From positions 1-63,853 of the forward strand of contig CAVEQO010000010.1 of assembly GCA_963617965.1 (NCBI GenBank): a stretch of DNA of 63,853 nt. Direction: 5' to 3'. The notes beneath the pieces were generated by a model that did no database searches, was not told the origin of the DNA, and saw nothing but the letters and a program-made list of their open reading frames with translations. This stretch comes from UBA6382 sp963617965. Lineage in GTDB: Bacteria > Bacteroidota > Bacteroidia > Bacteroidales > Bacteroidaceae. Below, piece by piece: positions 44,433 through 54,010 of this stretch (position 1 is its first letter; each line of letters begins with the position of its first letter). The position numbers and the translations under genes are program-made.

Positions 44433-45266
44433 ATGGGAGACATTCTTGAAGAGATTTGCGCCTACAAGCGCACAGAACTCGAGACCACCAAGAAATTCAG
44501 ACCCACCCGCGAACTCTACCGCAAGGTGGAGCGTCTGATGCGCAACGGCCGTCCAGCCATATCGCTAAGCAAGAGCCTCGCTGAATCGTCCGTGGGCATC
44601 ATTGCCGAATTCAAACGCAAGTCGCCCTCCAAAGGGTGGATACACCGGAATGCAGACCCTGCGGAGACAGTTCCCGGCTATCAGAAAGCCGGGGCGGCAG
44701 CCTTGTCCATACTGACAGACAACCGGTATTTCGGCGGCAGCCTTGACGACATACGCACCGTGCGTCCGCTTGTCAGCATTCCCATCCTGAGGAAGGAGTT
44801 TATCGTTGACGAATACCAGATTTTCGAAGCCCGAGAAGCGGAAGCCGATGCCATCCTGCTGATAGCCGCCTGCCTGACAAAAGGACAGTGTCTCTCGTTT
44901 GCCCATACCGCCAGAGAACTCGGGCTTGAAACCCTGCTTGAGATACACGAAGAGGCGGAGCTTGACTACATTGACACCGATATCAATGTGGTAGGCGTAA
45001 ACAACCGCAACCTCCACGTTTTCAAGACTGACACGCAGACCTCCGTGAACCTCGCATCCAAGATTCCGCCCGAGTTTACGAAGATAAGTGAGAGCGGACT
45101 GTCTGACCCGGCAGATATCATATCGCTCCGCCCGTACGGCTACCGGGGTTTCCTCATGGGCGAGCGGTTCATGAAAGCCGAGGATCCCGCAGGTGAACTG
45201 CAGGTCTTTATGGAGATATTGCAACAATCATGCAGGACAGACAGATCATGCGACAGCCACCAATAA
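44433..45266 (+). CDS. trpC: Indole-3-glycerol phosphate synthase
   Basis: 277-residue TIM barrel. Signature IIAEFKRKSPSKGWI near 55-69, then ILTDNRYFGGS, LRKEFIVDEYQI, and GVNNRNLHVF. It is separate from trpF, not fused as in enteric bacteria, but the two genes overlap by 37 bases (or 19 if trpF starts at 45248). The last dozen residues are encoded within that overlap. Confidence 0.96.
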   Translation: MGDILEEICAYKRTELETTKKFRPTRELYRKVERLMRNGRPAISLSKSLAESSVGIIAEFKRKSPSKGWIHRNADPAETVPGYQKAGAAALSILTDNRYFGGSLDDIRTVRPLVSIPILRKEFIVDEYQIFEAREAEADAILLIAACLTKGQCLSFAHTARELGLETLLEIHEEAELDYIDTDINVVGVNNRNLHVFKTDTQTSVNLASKIPPEFTKISESGLSDPADIISLRPYGYRGFLMGERFMKAEDPAGELQVFMEILQQSCRTDRSCDSHQ

Positions 45267-45919
45267 TAAAAGTGTGCGGAATGCGTCTGGCAGACAATAT
45301 ACTTGAGGTGGAAAGGCTTGGCGTGGACTGGATGGGATTCATCTTCTGTCCGTCATCGCCGCGCAACGTAGACCGTAAGCCCGCCTATCTGCCTACGAGA
45401 GCCAAGCGTGTGGGAGTTTTCGTTGATGCCGATATGGATTTCATCATGTCGCACATAAACGATTTCCAACTTGACATCATACAGTTGCACGGCAGTGAAA
45501 CACCCACCGTATGCAGGACTTTGAAAGAGTTTTTCCCCAATGTCATGATTGTCAAGGCTTTTGGCATAGACAGCGAGCAACGTCTTCTCCACACCGCAGA
45601 CTACAACGGCACGGCTGACTATTTCCTCTTTGACACAGCCACAAAACTCGGAGGAGGAAGCGGCAGGAGTTTTGACCACTCGCTGTTGGAAAACTACAAC
45701 GTAACAACACCCTTTCTGCTGAGCGGAGGACTGTCGCTCGATAACCAGTCCCAAACTATGGCTCTCAGCCACCCCATGCTCGCAGGCTACGACCTCAACA
45801 GCTGTTTTGAGACACAACCTGCAGTCAAGGACATATTCATGCTAAAACAGTATATGGACAATCTTGCCCGGCTGTCCTCCGCACTTACTGACAAGAGACA
45901 GGACAACGGCAAACGATAA
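45230..45919 (+). CDS. trpF: Phosphoribosylanthranilate isomerase
   Basis: 229 residues; an alternative ATG at 45248 (MRQPP) would fit the family start just as well. The barrel begins IIKVCGMRLADNI with the catalytic Cys, and DIIQLHGSETP and PFLLSGGLSLDN follow. The catalytic Asp is in LFDTATKLGGGSG. It overlaps the end of trpC. Confidence 0.94.
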   Translation: MQDRQIMRQPPIIKVCGMRLADNILEVERLGVDWMGFIFCPSSPRNVDRKPAYLPTRAKRVGVFVDADMDFIMSHINDFQLDIIQLHGSETPTVCRTLKEFFPNVMIVKAFGIDSEQRLLHTADYNGTADYFLFDTATKLGGGSGRSFDHSLLENYNVTTPFLLSGGLSLDNQSQTMALSHPMLAGYDLNSCFETQPAVKDIFMLKQYMDNLARLSSALTDKRQDNGKR

Positions 45920-45942
45920 AATAAAATAAAACAAGCCTAATC

Positions 45943-46719
45943 ATGAACCGAATAAATCAACTCTTTGAACGAAAGCCCAGCAATGTCATATCAATATATT
46001 TCTGTGCCGGGCATCCCAGCCTTGACAGTACCATGCCGGTATTGAGGGTCCTGCAGGACAACGGTGCCGACATGGCGGAAATAGGCATCCCATTCAGCGA
46101 CCCCATGGCAGACGGGCCGGTGATACAACTGGCAGCTACCAAAGCGCTGCACAACGGAATGTCGCTGCGCCGCCTCTTCGACCAACTCGTAAACATGCGC
46201 AGAGAAATACGCATACCCGTACTGCTCATGGGCTATCTCAACGTAATTGTCAAATTCGGATTCGAGAAATTCTGCCAGGAGTGCAACAGCTGCGGTGTTG
46301 ACGGAGCCATTATCCCAGACTTGCCATTTGATGTCTACACAAGGGACTACAAACCGATTGCCGACCGCTACGGCATCAGTATCGTCATGCTTATAACACC
46401 ACACACCAGCGAAGAGCGCATTCGGCTGATTGACAGCAATACACAGGGATTTATCTACCAGGTGTCTACCGATGCCACCACAGGAGTGCAAAACGCGTTC
46501 GGTCCGGACACCATAAGCTATTTCAGGCGTATAAAGGCCATGGGGCTACACAACCCCACCCTCGTAGGATTCGGCATTTCAAACAAAGCCACCCTCACGG
46601 CTGCACAGCAGAATTCCCACGGCTGCATAATAGGCAGCAAGTTTGTATGCATGCTTGAAGAACACTCCACACCCGATGAGGCGGCAAAGGCTTTGTTCGA
46701 TGCATTAGAGAAACAGTGA
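45943..46719 (+). CDS. trpA: Tryptophan synthase alpha subunit
   Basis: 258 residues. Cleaves indole-glycerol phosphate and passes indole to TrpB. Signatures: GHPSLDSTMPVL, catalytic Glu in DMAEIGIPFSDPMADGPVIQ, and Asp in GAIIPDLPFD. Last gene of the trpBEGDCFA operon, at the opposite end from trpB. No clear terminator follows, so comF, 43 bases on, could be read through. Confidence 0.96.
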   Translation: MNRINQLFERKPSNVISIYFCAGHPSLDSTMPVLRVLQDNGADMAEIGIPFSDPMADGPVIQLAATKALHNGMSLRRLFDQLVNMRREIRIPVLLMGYLNVIVKFGFEKFCQECNSCGVDGAIIPDLPFDVYTRDYKPIADRYGISIVMLITPHTSEERIRLIDSNTQGFIYQVSTDATTGVQNAFGPDTISYFRRIKAMGLHNPTLVGFGISNKATLTAAQQNSHGCIIGSKFVCMLEEHSTPDEAAKALFDALEKQ

Positions 46720-46762
46720 CCAAAACGGTTGGGAAACTGCTTTTTACGGACAGACAACAGTT

Positions 46763-47524
46763 ATGAAAGTTCCAGTCATAGACGACATTGTGGAATTTCT
46801 GCTGCCGCGCCACTGCTCGATATGCGGCAGACGGCTCCACACGCAGGAAAAAGGCATCTGCGCAGGCTGCCTGCTTGAACTCAACATTTCCGAGTTTGCC
46901 GACGGGCACCGAGGGAACACCCTTGAGCGCACCCTGTGGCTAAGGGTTCCCATAGAGAGAGCCGCAGCATTTCTGGTGTACGACCACGACAACAGCCAAC
47001 GGCGGATTGTGCTTGACCTGAAATACCACAACCGCCACCGGCTCGGCCGCCACATGGCTCCGCTCATGGTACAAAGCCTTGACGACACTGGGTTTTTCGA
47101 AACCATAGACACCATCATACCCGTACCAATATCGAAACGCCGGCAGATGCACCGCGGCTATAACCAAAGCCTTGAGTTGGCAAAGGGCATCAGCCGCCTG
47201 ACAGGCATTACCTTAGACACACGTTCGGTCAGCCGCCGCCACTACCGTACCAGCCAAACCAGACTCACGCCCTCGGAAAGAGCGGCCAACGTGGACAACA
47301 CATTCGTGGTGCACCACAACAGTCTGCAAGGCAAACACGTGCTGATTGTTGACGATGTCATCACCTCTAACGCTACCATCATGGCCTGCGCCAAGGTACT
47401 CAACAACATTCCCGGTATCAGAATTTCAGTTCTTGCACTCGCCGTCTCGCGAAACCTCATGACCAATATCAAAGGCAATAACCCACAAGAAAACAAGACT
47501 ATGGTATTTCCGCAAATGCCGTAA
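46763..47524 (+). CDS. comF: ComF family phosphoribosyltransferase-like protein
   Basis: 253 residues. An N-terminal zinc site, Cys18-Cys21 and Cys33-Cys36 (CSICGRRL, CAGCL), precedes a phosphoribosyltransferase fold with LDLKYHNRHRLGRHMA, IIPVPISKRRQMHRGYNQS and the PRPP loop VLIVDDVITSNAT near residues 193-205. ComF proteins take part in DNA uptake in naturally competent species, but are also present in others with unclear function. Position directly after trpA may give some coexpression. Confidence 0.9.
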   Translation: MKVPVIDDIVEFLLPRHCSICGRRLHTQEKGICAGCLLELNISEFADGHRGNTLERTLWLRVPIERAAAFLVYDHDNSQRRIVLDLKYHNRHRLGRHMAPLMVQSLDDTGFFETIDTIIPVPISKRRQMHRGYNQSLELAKGISRLTGITLDTRSVSRRHYRTSQTRLTPSERAANVDNTFVVHHNSLQGKHVLIVDDVITSNATIMACAKVLNNIPGIRISVLALAVSRNLMTNIKGNNPQENKTMVFPQMP

Positions 47525-47682
47525 CAGAGAAAAGCGGAAGCTTGCCCTCACCGTTACGTCCTGCCGGATGACATATTGGCAAGCATACCTTTCAGAGACA
47601 GCGTTACAGGGAATGCAAACGGGGAAAACGAACAAAACTGAAATTCTTTTTCCAAAATCTCTATGTTTCAGATTGTTTTGTC

Positions 47683-47713
47683 TTTGTCCAAAATTCGAAA
47701 ACACGTACATTTG
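47683..47713 (+). promoter_or_regulatory. Promoter of the Omp28-like / C10 peptidase gene pair
   Basis: TTTG at 47683-47686, 19 bases, then TACATTTG at 47706-47713. Exact spacing for the Bacteroidetes pattern. The start codon is 18 bases after the box. Confidence 0.8.
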
Positions 47714-47730
47714 TACTGCAAAACATTGCC

Positions 47731-49077
47731 ATGACGCTTATGAAACTTAAACCACTGCTTGCCTTTCCAGTATTCCTCTTGCTTGTATGCTCCACTACGG
47801 ACGGTCAAGCGCAGAGTTACAAACTCGCGCCATCTACAGGCGGCAACGTGTTTGCCAGCGCCTCCACAGAGTTTGCCGAAGCTCCTGTCAACATCATCAA
47901 CTGGGGAGCGGCAGATGTCAACAGTTTCAGCTACACCCTTTATTATATGGACACACAAACCAGCGATTCCGAACAGACCGTACAACTCAGCGAACCTCTT
48001 GCCTTCGGTGAAACGCGCCGTGTGATGATTCCCATCAAGTCGGGCAGCACGCTTGCAACCACTGATGTGGTTTTCAACATAACCCAAGTGGACGGACATG
48101 CCAACGAGGCAAGTGTGGGCTACACCTACATCACCCGCTGCACCGTCCGCAAAATTCCCACCAAGCGGGTGCTGCTGGAAGACTATTCCGCCTTGTGGTG
48201 CCAATGGTGTCCAAGAGGTATCGTAGCCCTTGAAAGCCTGTTGCGGGAGCATCCTGACAACGCGGTGGGAGTCCAGATACACAAGGGCGACAAACTCGCC
48301 TCGGCTACGGCCTACACCGAGGGCGGCATGATACTGAAATACGCCAACACCGTACCGAGTGTCTATCTCCAACGCCGCACCAAAATAGCTGATATCTACA
48401 CAGCCTCCGCCTATGAAAACGAAATGGCCAACCTGACGCTCATGGACATAAACGTACAGGCTGAATGGGACGAAACCGACAACAGCATCAACGTGACGGC
48501 CGAGGTGGAACCGTGCGCGTCCCCGAACGATGGCTCCACATACGCCATAGGCTATGTGCTCACTGCCAGCGGACTCAAGAACAACGCCTGGCTACAGCAG
48601 TCCAACTGGAGTTCTTTCTCCAGTTCCGACTACGATGACGCACCCGAAGAGATGGCTTTTTTCCGCGATCCCTCCAACTATGTCGACAATTATTACTATG
48701 TAAAAGGAGTGACATTCAACCATATCGCCATCGCCAGCCAAGGGGTGGACAAGGGAGTTGCCGGTTCGCTCGACACCACACTTGAACCCAATAAGATATA
48801 TACCCACAACACGACATTCGACAACATCAGCCAGTATCAACTCATACAAGACCGCAGCAAACTTGCAGTTGTGGCTATCTTGCTCAATGCACAAACCGGG
48901 GCTGTGGAGAACGTGGCGACATGCAGCATCTCCGCCAACGGTGAAACAGGCATACAGACTGCCACTACAGCCAAACAGCCTGACGCAGTCTACAACCTGC
49001 ACGGACAACGCATGGAATCCGCAACCAGTCCAGGCGTATACATTGTCAACGGCAAGAAGATTTTCAAAAACAAATAA
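47731..49077 (+). CDS. Secreted Omp28-like protein with thioredoxin-like CxxC and C-terminal sorting tail
   Basis: 448 residues with a signal peptide (LLAFPVFLLLVCSTTDGQAQ). The middle has VLLEDYSALWCQWCPRG with Cys157 and Cys160, the thioredoxin-like motif of Omp28-related outer-membrane proteins; a beta-rich domain surrounds it. The end, YNLHGQRM then GVYIVNGKKIFKNK, matches the tail of the C10 peptidase next door and looks like a type IX secretion sorting domain. It may form or reshape disulfides in exported proteins, perhaps the adjacent peptidase. It starts at ATG 47731 or 47740. Function beyond the family is unknown. Confidence 0.72.
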   Translation: MTLMKLKPLLAFPVFLLLVCSTTDGQAQSYKLAPSTGGNVFASASTEFAEAPVNIINWGAADVNSFSYTLYYMDTQTSDSEQTVQLSEPLAFGETRRVMIPIKSGSTLATTDVVFNITQVDGHANEASVGYTYITRCTVRKIPTKRVLLEDYSALWCQWCPRGIVALESLLREHPDNAVGVQIHKGDKLASATAYTEGGMILKYANTVPSVYLQRRTKIADIYTASAYENEMANLTLMDINVQAEWDETDNSINVTAEVEPCASPNDGSTYAIGYVLTASGLKNNAWLQQSNWSSFSSSDYDDAPEEMAFFRDPSNYVDNYYYVKGVTFNHIAIASQGVDKGVAGSLDTTLEPNKIYTHNTTFDNISQYQLIQDRSKLAVVAILLNAQTGAVENVATCSISANGETGIQTATTAKQPDAVYNLHGQRMESATSPGVYIVNGKKIFKNK

Positions 49078-49101
49078 CAACACACAATCCCTCATCCAGC
49101 C

Positions 49102-51564
49102 ATGAAACGCATCCACTTCTTCCTTTCCCTCTTTCTGCCGCTTACCGTGCAGGCCAACCCCATTGACGCAGACCAGGCCTTTGAACTGGCGAGGAAGCAC
49201 CTCAGCCGCCCCGTAAGAGCGGATGCGGTACAAGTGCTAGGGTCGCGGGCCTACAGCGGCAACGGCGGTACAAAGGCCGCCCTCCATCTGTTCAACAACG
49301 CCGACGGAGAGGGCTTTGCCATAGTTTCGTCAGATGACCGTGCGGGAACGGTGCTGGGCTACAGCCATACAGGCTCGCTCAATGATACAGACATGCCCCA
49401 AGGACTAAGAAACCTGCTCGCAGACTACGTCAGGGCAGTAGAAACCGTACAAGTGGACAGCGTGAGCATCGTGCCCTACTACACCTCGTTTCCGAAAGCT
49501 TATGTAAAGCCTATCGTGAAAGCCAAGTGGAGCCAGGAATATCCCTATAACTACTACACCCCCTACTCCAACGGCAAACGCACCTTTACGGGATGTGTCA
49601 TTACTGCCGCAGCGCAGGTAATGTCGGCACACCGTTGGCCCAAAAACCGTCCTTCTGGGGGCATAAGGGGTGAGGGGGCACAAGCCTATGACTACTATGA
49701 CTGGGACAATATGCTCTCCACCTACACCAACGGCTACACCGATGAACAGGCTCAGGCCGTCGGCGTACTGATGCGAGACATCGGCTATCTCAGTCACGCC
49801 AACTACGGCAACACCGACACCAAAGGCACGGAGTGCGACGAGGGCAAAGTGTGGATGTCCATCCACAACTATTATGACTACACCTCACGGTTCATAGAGA
49901 AAGATATTCTACCCGGAGGCGAGTTCCTGCAAACCGTCTATAACGAGCTCTCCATGGGATGCCCCGTGCTGATGTTCGGAGGAGATCACTCATTCCTCTA
50001 CGACGGCTACGATGAAAACGGTCTGGTACACGTCAACTGGGGCTGGGCGGGACTCTACAACGGATACTACGACATCAACACGGCAGCCGTGACAGGCTCG
50101 GCAAGTACCGACGGACAGTATTACGAAAAGCAAGTGGCCATACTGATGCACCCAAACAACGGGCTGATAGAACCACTGGAGGAACAGCCGGTAATGCTTT
50201 CTGTCAACAACAACGAAGGACTGCAGTTCACCGTCACCCAAGGCACCATCCGGTCACACTTTCCGGCACGGCTGAAAGGCGTGGGGGCCCGCAATCTGGT
50301 ACAGGGCGAAGACGGCACATACACCGGACGCATAGGCATAGGGCTCTTCACCGCCGACAGTGAGTGCCTTCACGTGTTTGAAGCTCCCTTTGCCACAGAA
50401 ACATGGAGTTCTTTCTACAATACCAAGAACTATGAACCAGAGTACTGGACGCTCAACCTTGACGAGATGGACGACATTTCCGACGGGACTTACTGGCTAC
50501 GCCCTCTTGGACACCGGCTGCTAAGCTCAGACCCGGAGGTTTGGGAAACCTGGCGCGAGATGGTAAACGCAAACAGCGTACCCATGGTGGTGAGCGACGG
50601 CAATGTCACGCTGCTGCCCACCGCTACCGCACCCGAACTGAAACTTGTGGGAGAACCGGAAATTCTGGCACCAGCCTATGAGGGAGGAAGCCTTCTGGCG
50701 GGCATTTCGCTCAATATTGCCAATACTACCCGTTGCCAGGCCCGGGGTTCCATAACCCTCACCCTCCATGGCACAGGGGCTCTTGAGGGCGAGACCTACA
50801 ATGTGCCCAGCGCCTACCTTTCACACTTTGTGGCACAGCGCATGGACACCACGCAATGGATACTGAAATTTGTCACCTCCTACACAGGCACATACGGCAC
50901 ACAGGCACTGAGGGCAGGAAAATATACCCTCGAGGTGCAGTTCAACCACAACCGCGAAGTGACCACCGACAACACATACCCCATTGCCATGCCCTCAGAC
51001 TTCACACTGACGGTATTGCCAAGCAGCTATGAGGGACGCGTCACCATCACCTCCGCCAAAATCCTCACAAACGGCAATGATTCGGAAACGACGTTCTTCT
51101 GTGCGGAAGACACACCATCCATCACTCTAGGCACTTCGGGCTATGCCGCATACCTCACCAGTAACAGTCTCAGCACCCAGTTGCGCTACAGGCTTGTCAA
51201 TACAGCCACAAAAGCCACAGCATACACAAGCTCCGCTTACAGCGTGATCATTCCACGCAATTCCGACAGCAATCTCTCAGACCAGACACGCTGCACGGTT
51301 GACCTCACTGCATTGCCGCTCGGTGAATATGAGATTCACGTGGACGTGCTGCACAACGGCGAATGGGAAGACCACTGGAACGCCAACAGCGCACGACGGC
51401 GCTTCACGGTGTTGTCAGAGGACGAGATTACCGGCACGGACACCATACAATCCGTACCTACCGGCAACTCTGTCCCTGTTATCTACGACCTGAACGGACG
51501 CAGGGTACACAAGGCGGACATTCGCGGCATATATATCGAAAACGGACATAAAGTACTGAAATAG
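49102..51564 (+). CDS. C10 family cysteine peptidase (streptopain/interpain type), secreted
   Basis: 820 residues. Signal peptide, then a propeptide-like region with DADQAFELARKHL and GEGFAIVSSDDRAGTVLGYS typical of C10 zymogens. The catalytic Cys165 is in TFTGCVITAAAQVM and His296 is in GGDHSFLYDGYD; VHVNWGWAG follows. After about residue 350 come beta-sandwich modules and a final tail, VIYDLNGRRV then GIYIENGHKVLK, like that of the preceding gene, suggesting export by a type IX system. Related enzymes in oral Prevotella (interpain A) degrade host proteins and complement. It begins 25 bases after the Omp28-like gene. Confidence 0.9.
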   Translation: MKRIHFFLSLFLPLTVQANPIDADQAFELARKHLSRPVRADAVQVLGSRAYSGNGGTKAALHLFNNADGEGFAIVSSDDRAGTVLGYSHTGSLNDTDMPQGLRNLLADYVRAVETVQVDSVSIVPYYTSFPKAYVKPIVKAKWSQEYPYNYYTPYSNGKRTFTGCVITAAAQVMSAHRWPKNRPSGGIRGEGAQAYDYYDWDNMLSTYTNGYTDEQAQAVGVLMRDIGYLSHANYGNTDTKGTECDEGKVWMSIHNYYDYTSRFIEKDILPGGEFLQTVYNELSMGCPVLMFGGDHSFLYDGYDENGLVHVNWGWAGLYNGYYDINTAAVTGSASTDGQYYEKQVAILMHPNNGLIEPLEEQPVMLSVNNNEGLQFTVTQGTIRSHFPARLKGVGARNLVQGEDGTYTGRIGIGLFTADSECLHVFEAPFATETWSSFYNTKNYEPEYWTLNLDEMDDISDGTYWLRPLGHRLLSSDPEVWETWREMVNANSVPMVVSDGNVTLLPTATAPELKLVGEPEILAPAYEGGSLLAGISLNIANTTRCQARGSITLTLHGTGALEGETYNVPSAYLSHFVAQRMDTTQWILKFVTSYTGTYGTQALRAGKYTLEVQFNHNREVTTDNTYPIAMPSDFTLTVLPSSYEGRVTITSAKILTNGNDSETTFFCAEDTPSITLGTSGYAAYLTSNSLSTQLRYRLVNTATKATAYTSSAYSVIIPRNSDSNLSDQTRCTVDLTALPLGEYEIHVDVLHNGEWEDHWNANSARRRFTVLSEDEITGTDTIQSVPTGNSVPVIYDLNGRRVHKADIRGIYIENGHKVLK

Positions 51565-51605
51565 TTCTATACCCTATGTGAGTACAGTTATGCGCACAAC
51601 GGAAA

Positions 51606-52688
51606 TTACCGCTTCGTCTTGGGGACAACCAACGAACACACAATGCTCGCCACAAGTACAGCCACGATGAAGACCAGTGACTCCACTGCGCCAATCTCTA
51701 CAAAATCATGCAGGAGCAGTTTTAAGCCAATGAAAAGCAGCAACACGCAGACACCTGTCTTCAGATAGCGGAAACGGTCTGCCACACCGGCAAGCAGGAA
51801 GAACATAGACCGCAGACCCAGCAAGGCGAAGATGTTGGAGAAAAACACCACGTACGGGTCTAATGAGACGGAAAACACGGCAGGAATGCTGTCGAATGCG
51901 AAAATGAGGTCGCTGAACTCAATGAAGACTACGGCGACCAACAGTGGCGTAATGTAGAGACGACCGCCTTGACCGCGCTTCACCACTTGCACCACGCCGG
52001 TGTCGTCCTTGCGCACGCGTACCACGAAATCGTCTCCATGAAACTTGGGATAGACACGGAATACGCGCGACAACAGACGCACGACCGGATGCCGTTCAAC
52101 ATCCACAGGTCTGTTGTCCTTGTGTCCAAAGAACATCTTCAGTCCGCTATAGACAAGAAAAGCACCGAACACAAGCAGTATCCACTTGAAACGTTCGATG
52201 ATAGCAGCTCCGGCAAAGATAAATACGAAGCGCATTACGATAGCTCCGAGGATACCCCAGTTAAGCACGTGCTGATACTCCTTTTTGCTCACCCCGAACG
52301 AGGTAAAAATCATCATCATCACAAACAGGTTGTCCACGGAGAGAGTCTTCTCTATGAGATAGCCCGAAATATAGGAGATGGTCATATAGTGGCGGTACTG
52401 CGTGAGACTCGCTCCGAAATCATCAGGGTCAAGACGGATGTGTGCAGCATAACGCGAACTCACCTCCTGCAGGTCGGCAAACGTGCGTATACCGTGCACC
52501 ATGTCGCCGTGAAACCACAGAAAAGCCGAAAAAGCAAGTGCCAAACCCACCCATACAGCCGTCCACGCTCCGGCCTCTTTCATCGATACCTCGTGCGCCT
52601 TGCGGTCAATGACGAGCATATCAAGCATAAGAACGGCAACGACAAAAGCTACGAAACACCCGAAAAACAACAGTTCTGTAGTATGCAT
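51606..52688 (-). CDS. TerC/Alx family integral membrane protein
   Basis: 360 residues with about nine membrane segments. Family marks: YLIEKTLSVDNLFVMMMIF near 110-128 and FIEFSDLIFAFDSIPAVFSV near 230-250, both with the conserved acidic residues proposed to bind metal. TerC/Alx proteins are linked to manganese export or metal loading of exported proteins, and to tellurite resistance in some species. No ter operon neighbours. Convergent with the C10 peptidase gene, 41 bases apart. Confidence 0.9.
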   Translation of the reverse strand: MHTTELLFFGCFVAFVVAVLMLDMLVIDRKAHEVSMKEAGAWTAVWVGLALAFSAFLWFHGDMVHGIRTFADLQEVSSRYAAHIRLDPDDFGASLTQYRHYMTISYISGYLIEKTLSVDNLFVMMMIFTSFGVSKKEYQHVLNWGILGAIVMRFVFIFAGAAIIERFKWILLVFGAFLVYSGLKMFFGHKDNRPVDVERHPVVRLLSRVFRVYPKFHGDDFVVRVRKDDTGVVQVVKRGQGGRLYITPLLVAVVFIEFSDLIFAFDSIPAVFSVSLDPYVVFFSNIFALLGLRSMFFLLAGVADRFRYLKTGVCVLLLFIGLKLLLHDFVEIGAVESLVFIVAVLVASIVCSLVVPKTKR

Positions 52689-52758
52689 GTCAACAATATT
52701 GAATTAGTTCATAAACCCTGAGAGAAACCGTCAGAAACGCTGTCAGGCTTTCAACCTG

Positions 52759-52766
52759 CAAAGTTA
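52759..52766 (-). promoter_or_regulatory. Promoter -7 box of the TerC-family gene
   Basis: TAACTTTG on the minus strand, 71 bases before the start codon. The leader was examined for a manganese riboswitch (yybP-ykoY type) and is too short for one. Confidence 0.55.
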
Positions 52767-52940
52767 GACAGAACTTTTGAGAATTTGTCTCCAGACATAC
52801 TTTCATTTCGGTTTTTGTCTTGCCGTACGGCAATGCCAATGTGCATTTTCTGTTTCATGCTACGGTGACAACAGCGACACAAACGTACGGTGGATATGGC
52901 ATACAATACAACGGAATATCCGAAAAACAGAAAAAAACTA

Positions 52941-52948
52941 TAACTTTG
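52941..52948 (+). promoter_or_regulatory. Promoter -7 box of the YjbR-type gene
   Basis: TAACTTTG, 22 bases before the ATG at 52970. It supports that start over the upstream frame from 52820. Confidence 0.6.
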
Positions 52949-52969
52949 CCACAAGTATCAAGAGAAACC

Positions 52970-53380
52970 ATGGATATAGAGACCCTTCGCGACTACTGCC
53001 TGTCACTGCCAAAAGCCGACGAATATTTCCCGTTTGACGAAACCATCCTCGCATTCAGGGTCATGGGCAAAATCTTTGCTATGATAGACCTTGAAGACAC
53101 CGAGTGGTTCGTCCTTAAATGTGATCCAGACTATGCCGTTTCCCTGCGCGACACATATCCGGACATTTCCCCCGCTTTCCACATGAACAAACGCCATTGG
53201 AACCAGCTCAACATACATGGCTCGCTGCCCGACAATCTTGTCAGAAGCCTTGTCAGACACAGTTATGCCCTTGTGGTTCGCAAACTGCCCAAGCGGATAC
53301 GCGAAATCATTCCAGAATACGAAACCGTCTGCGAAAATACGAAAATATCTCTTTCCACATATGATATCATTTCACTTTGA
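52970..53380 (+). CDS. MmcQ/YjbR family protein
   Basis: 136 residues when started at ATG 52970, which fits the family beginning IETLRDYCLSLPKADEYFPFDE and the promoter box just upstream. The core has FRVMGKIFAMIDLE, LKCDPDYAVSLRD and HMNKRHWNQLNIHG. The fold resembles small double-stranded-DNA-binding or CyaY-like proteins; no biochemical role is established. It overlaps the convergent regulator gene by 9 bases, so both may influence each other by antisense transcription. Confidence 0.85.
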   Translation: MDIETLRDYCLSLPKADEYFPFDETILAFRVMGKIFAMIDLEDTEWFVLKCDPDYAVSLRDTYPDISPAFHMNKRHWNQLNIHGSLPDNLVRSLVRHSYALVVRKLPKRIREIIPEYETVCENTKISLSTYDIISL

Positions 53381-53917
53381 CGGGACAAAGGTCTCATAAG
53401 TGCCGTCATCGTAGAAAACCCTTATTTCCTTGATTTTCGGTTTGACTATGTCAATTTTTTTCGCTTCGCTTTGACAATCCAAAACAGCCGAATTCTGGAC
53501 GTTTGATCCAGGTATACAATGACGTGCAGAGTGTGCCGCACCACAGTAATTCGGCTTGTCCGAAACAGCTCTTTTGGATGGAACAAAAGTACCGGGGGAC
53601 TCGGAACGGGCAGCAAACAAATCACCGGCAAATGACACCATTTCACTGTCGTTGTCAGGCTGATCGTCAGACGAAACAGGGTTATCATGTACAGCCGATT
53701 GCCCGGCATCAACATACATGTCGCCCTCGCCAAACATCAACCAATTTACATTGATATTGGGGAAAGCCTTGTGGATTCCATTGACATGGTTGCCCGTGGC
53801 ATTCGTGCGCCCGGAGTAAATATTTGAAAGAGCACCGGGAGCTATACCTATGGCCTCAGCGAAATCCTTCTGCGACATGTTGAGAGCAAGTTGAATTTGC
53901 TTGATTCTGTCATTCAT
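53372..53917 (-). CDS. XRE-family (Cro/CI-like) transcriptional regulator
   Basis: 181 residues. The N-terminal helix-turn-helix is clear: RIKQIQLALNMSQKDFAEAIGIAPGALSNIYSGR (in two pieces, residues 4-37), then FPNINVNWLMFGEGDMY, a common ending of this group in Bacteroidetes. The middle is low-complexity and acidic; the tail KPKIKEIRVFYDDGTYETF resembles a short beta module also seen in relatives. It has a perfect -33/-7 promoter, with a GTTTTA motif inside the spacer, so autorepression is likely. No phage genes are nearby. Confidence 0.85.
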   Translation of the reverse strand: MNDRIKQIQLALNMSQKDFAEAIGIAPGALSNIYSGRTNATGNHVNGIHKAFPNINVNWLMFGEGDMYVDAGQSAVHDNPVSSDDQPDNDSEMVSFAGDLFAARSESPGTFVPSKRAVSDKPNYCGAAHSARHCIPGSNVQNSAVLDCQSEAKKIDIVKPKIKEIRVFYDDGTYETFVPSK

Positions 53918-53979
53918 TTTTAATGAAGTTTAGCGCAACACCATGAGAGGGTGCTGTTTTTGACTGATTTTTACGGTTG

Positions 53980-54010
53980 CAAAGTTAAAACTGTCGTTTT
54001 AATTGACAAA
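53980..54010 (-). promoter_or_regulatory. Promoter of the XRE regulator gene
   Basis: Minus-strand TTTG (54010-54007), 19 bases, then TAACTTTG (53987-53980). The first GTTTTA motif (53996-54001) lies inside the spacer and the second directly upstream. Confidence 0.8.

Noticed and set aside
52689..52758. Manganese riboswitch (yybP-ykoY type) before the TerC-family gene
   Set aside because: The leader from the promoter box is about 65 bases, and I see no matching helices.
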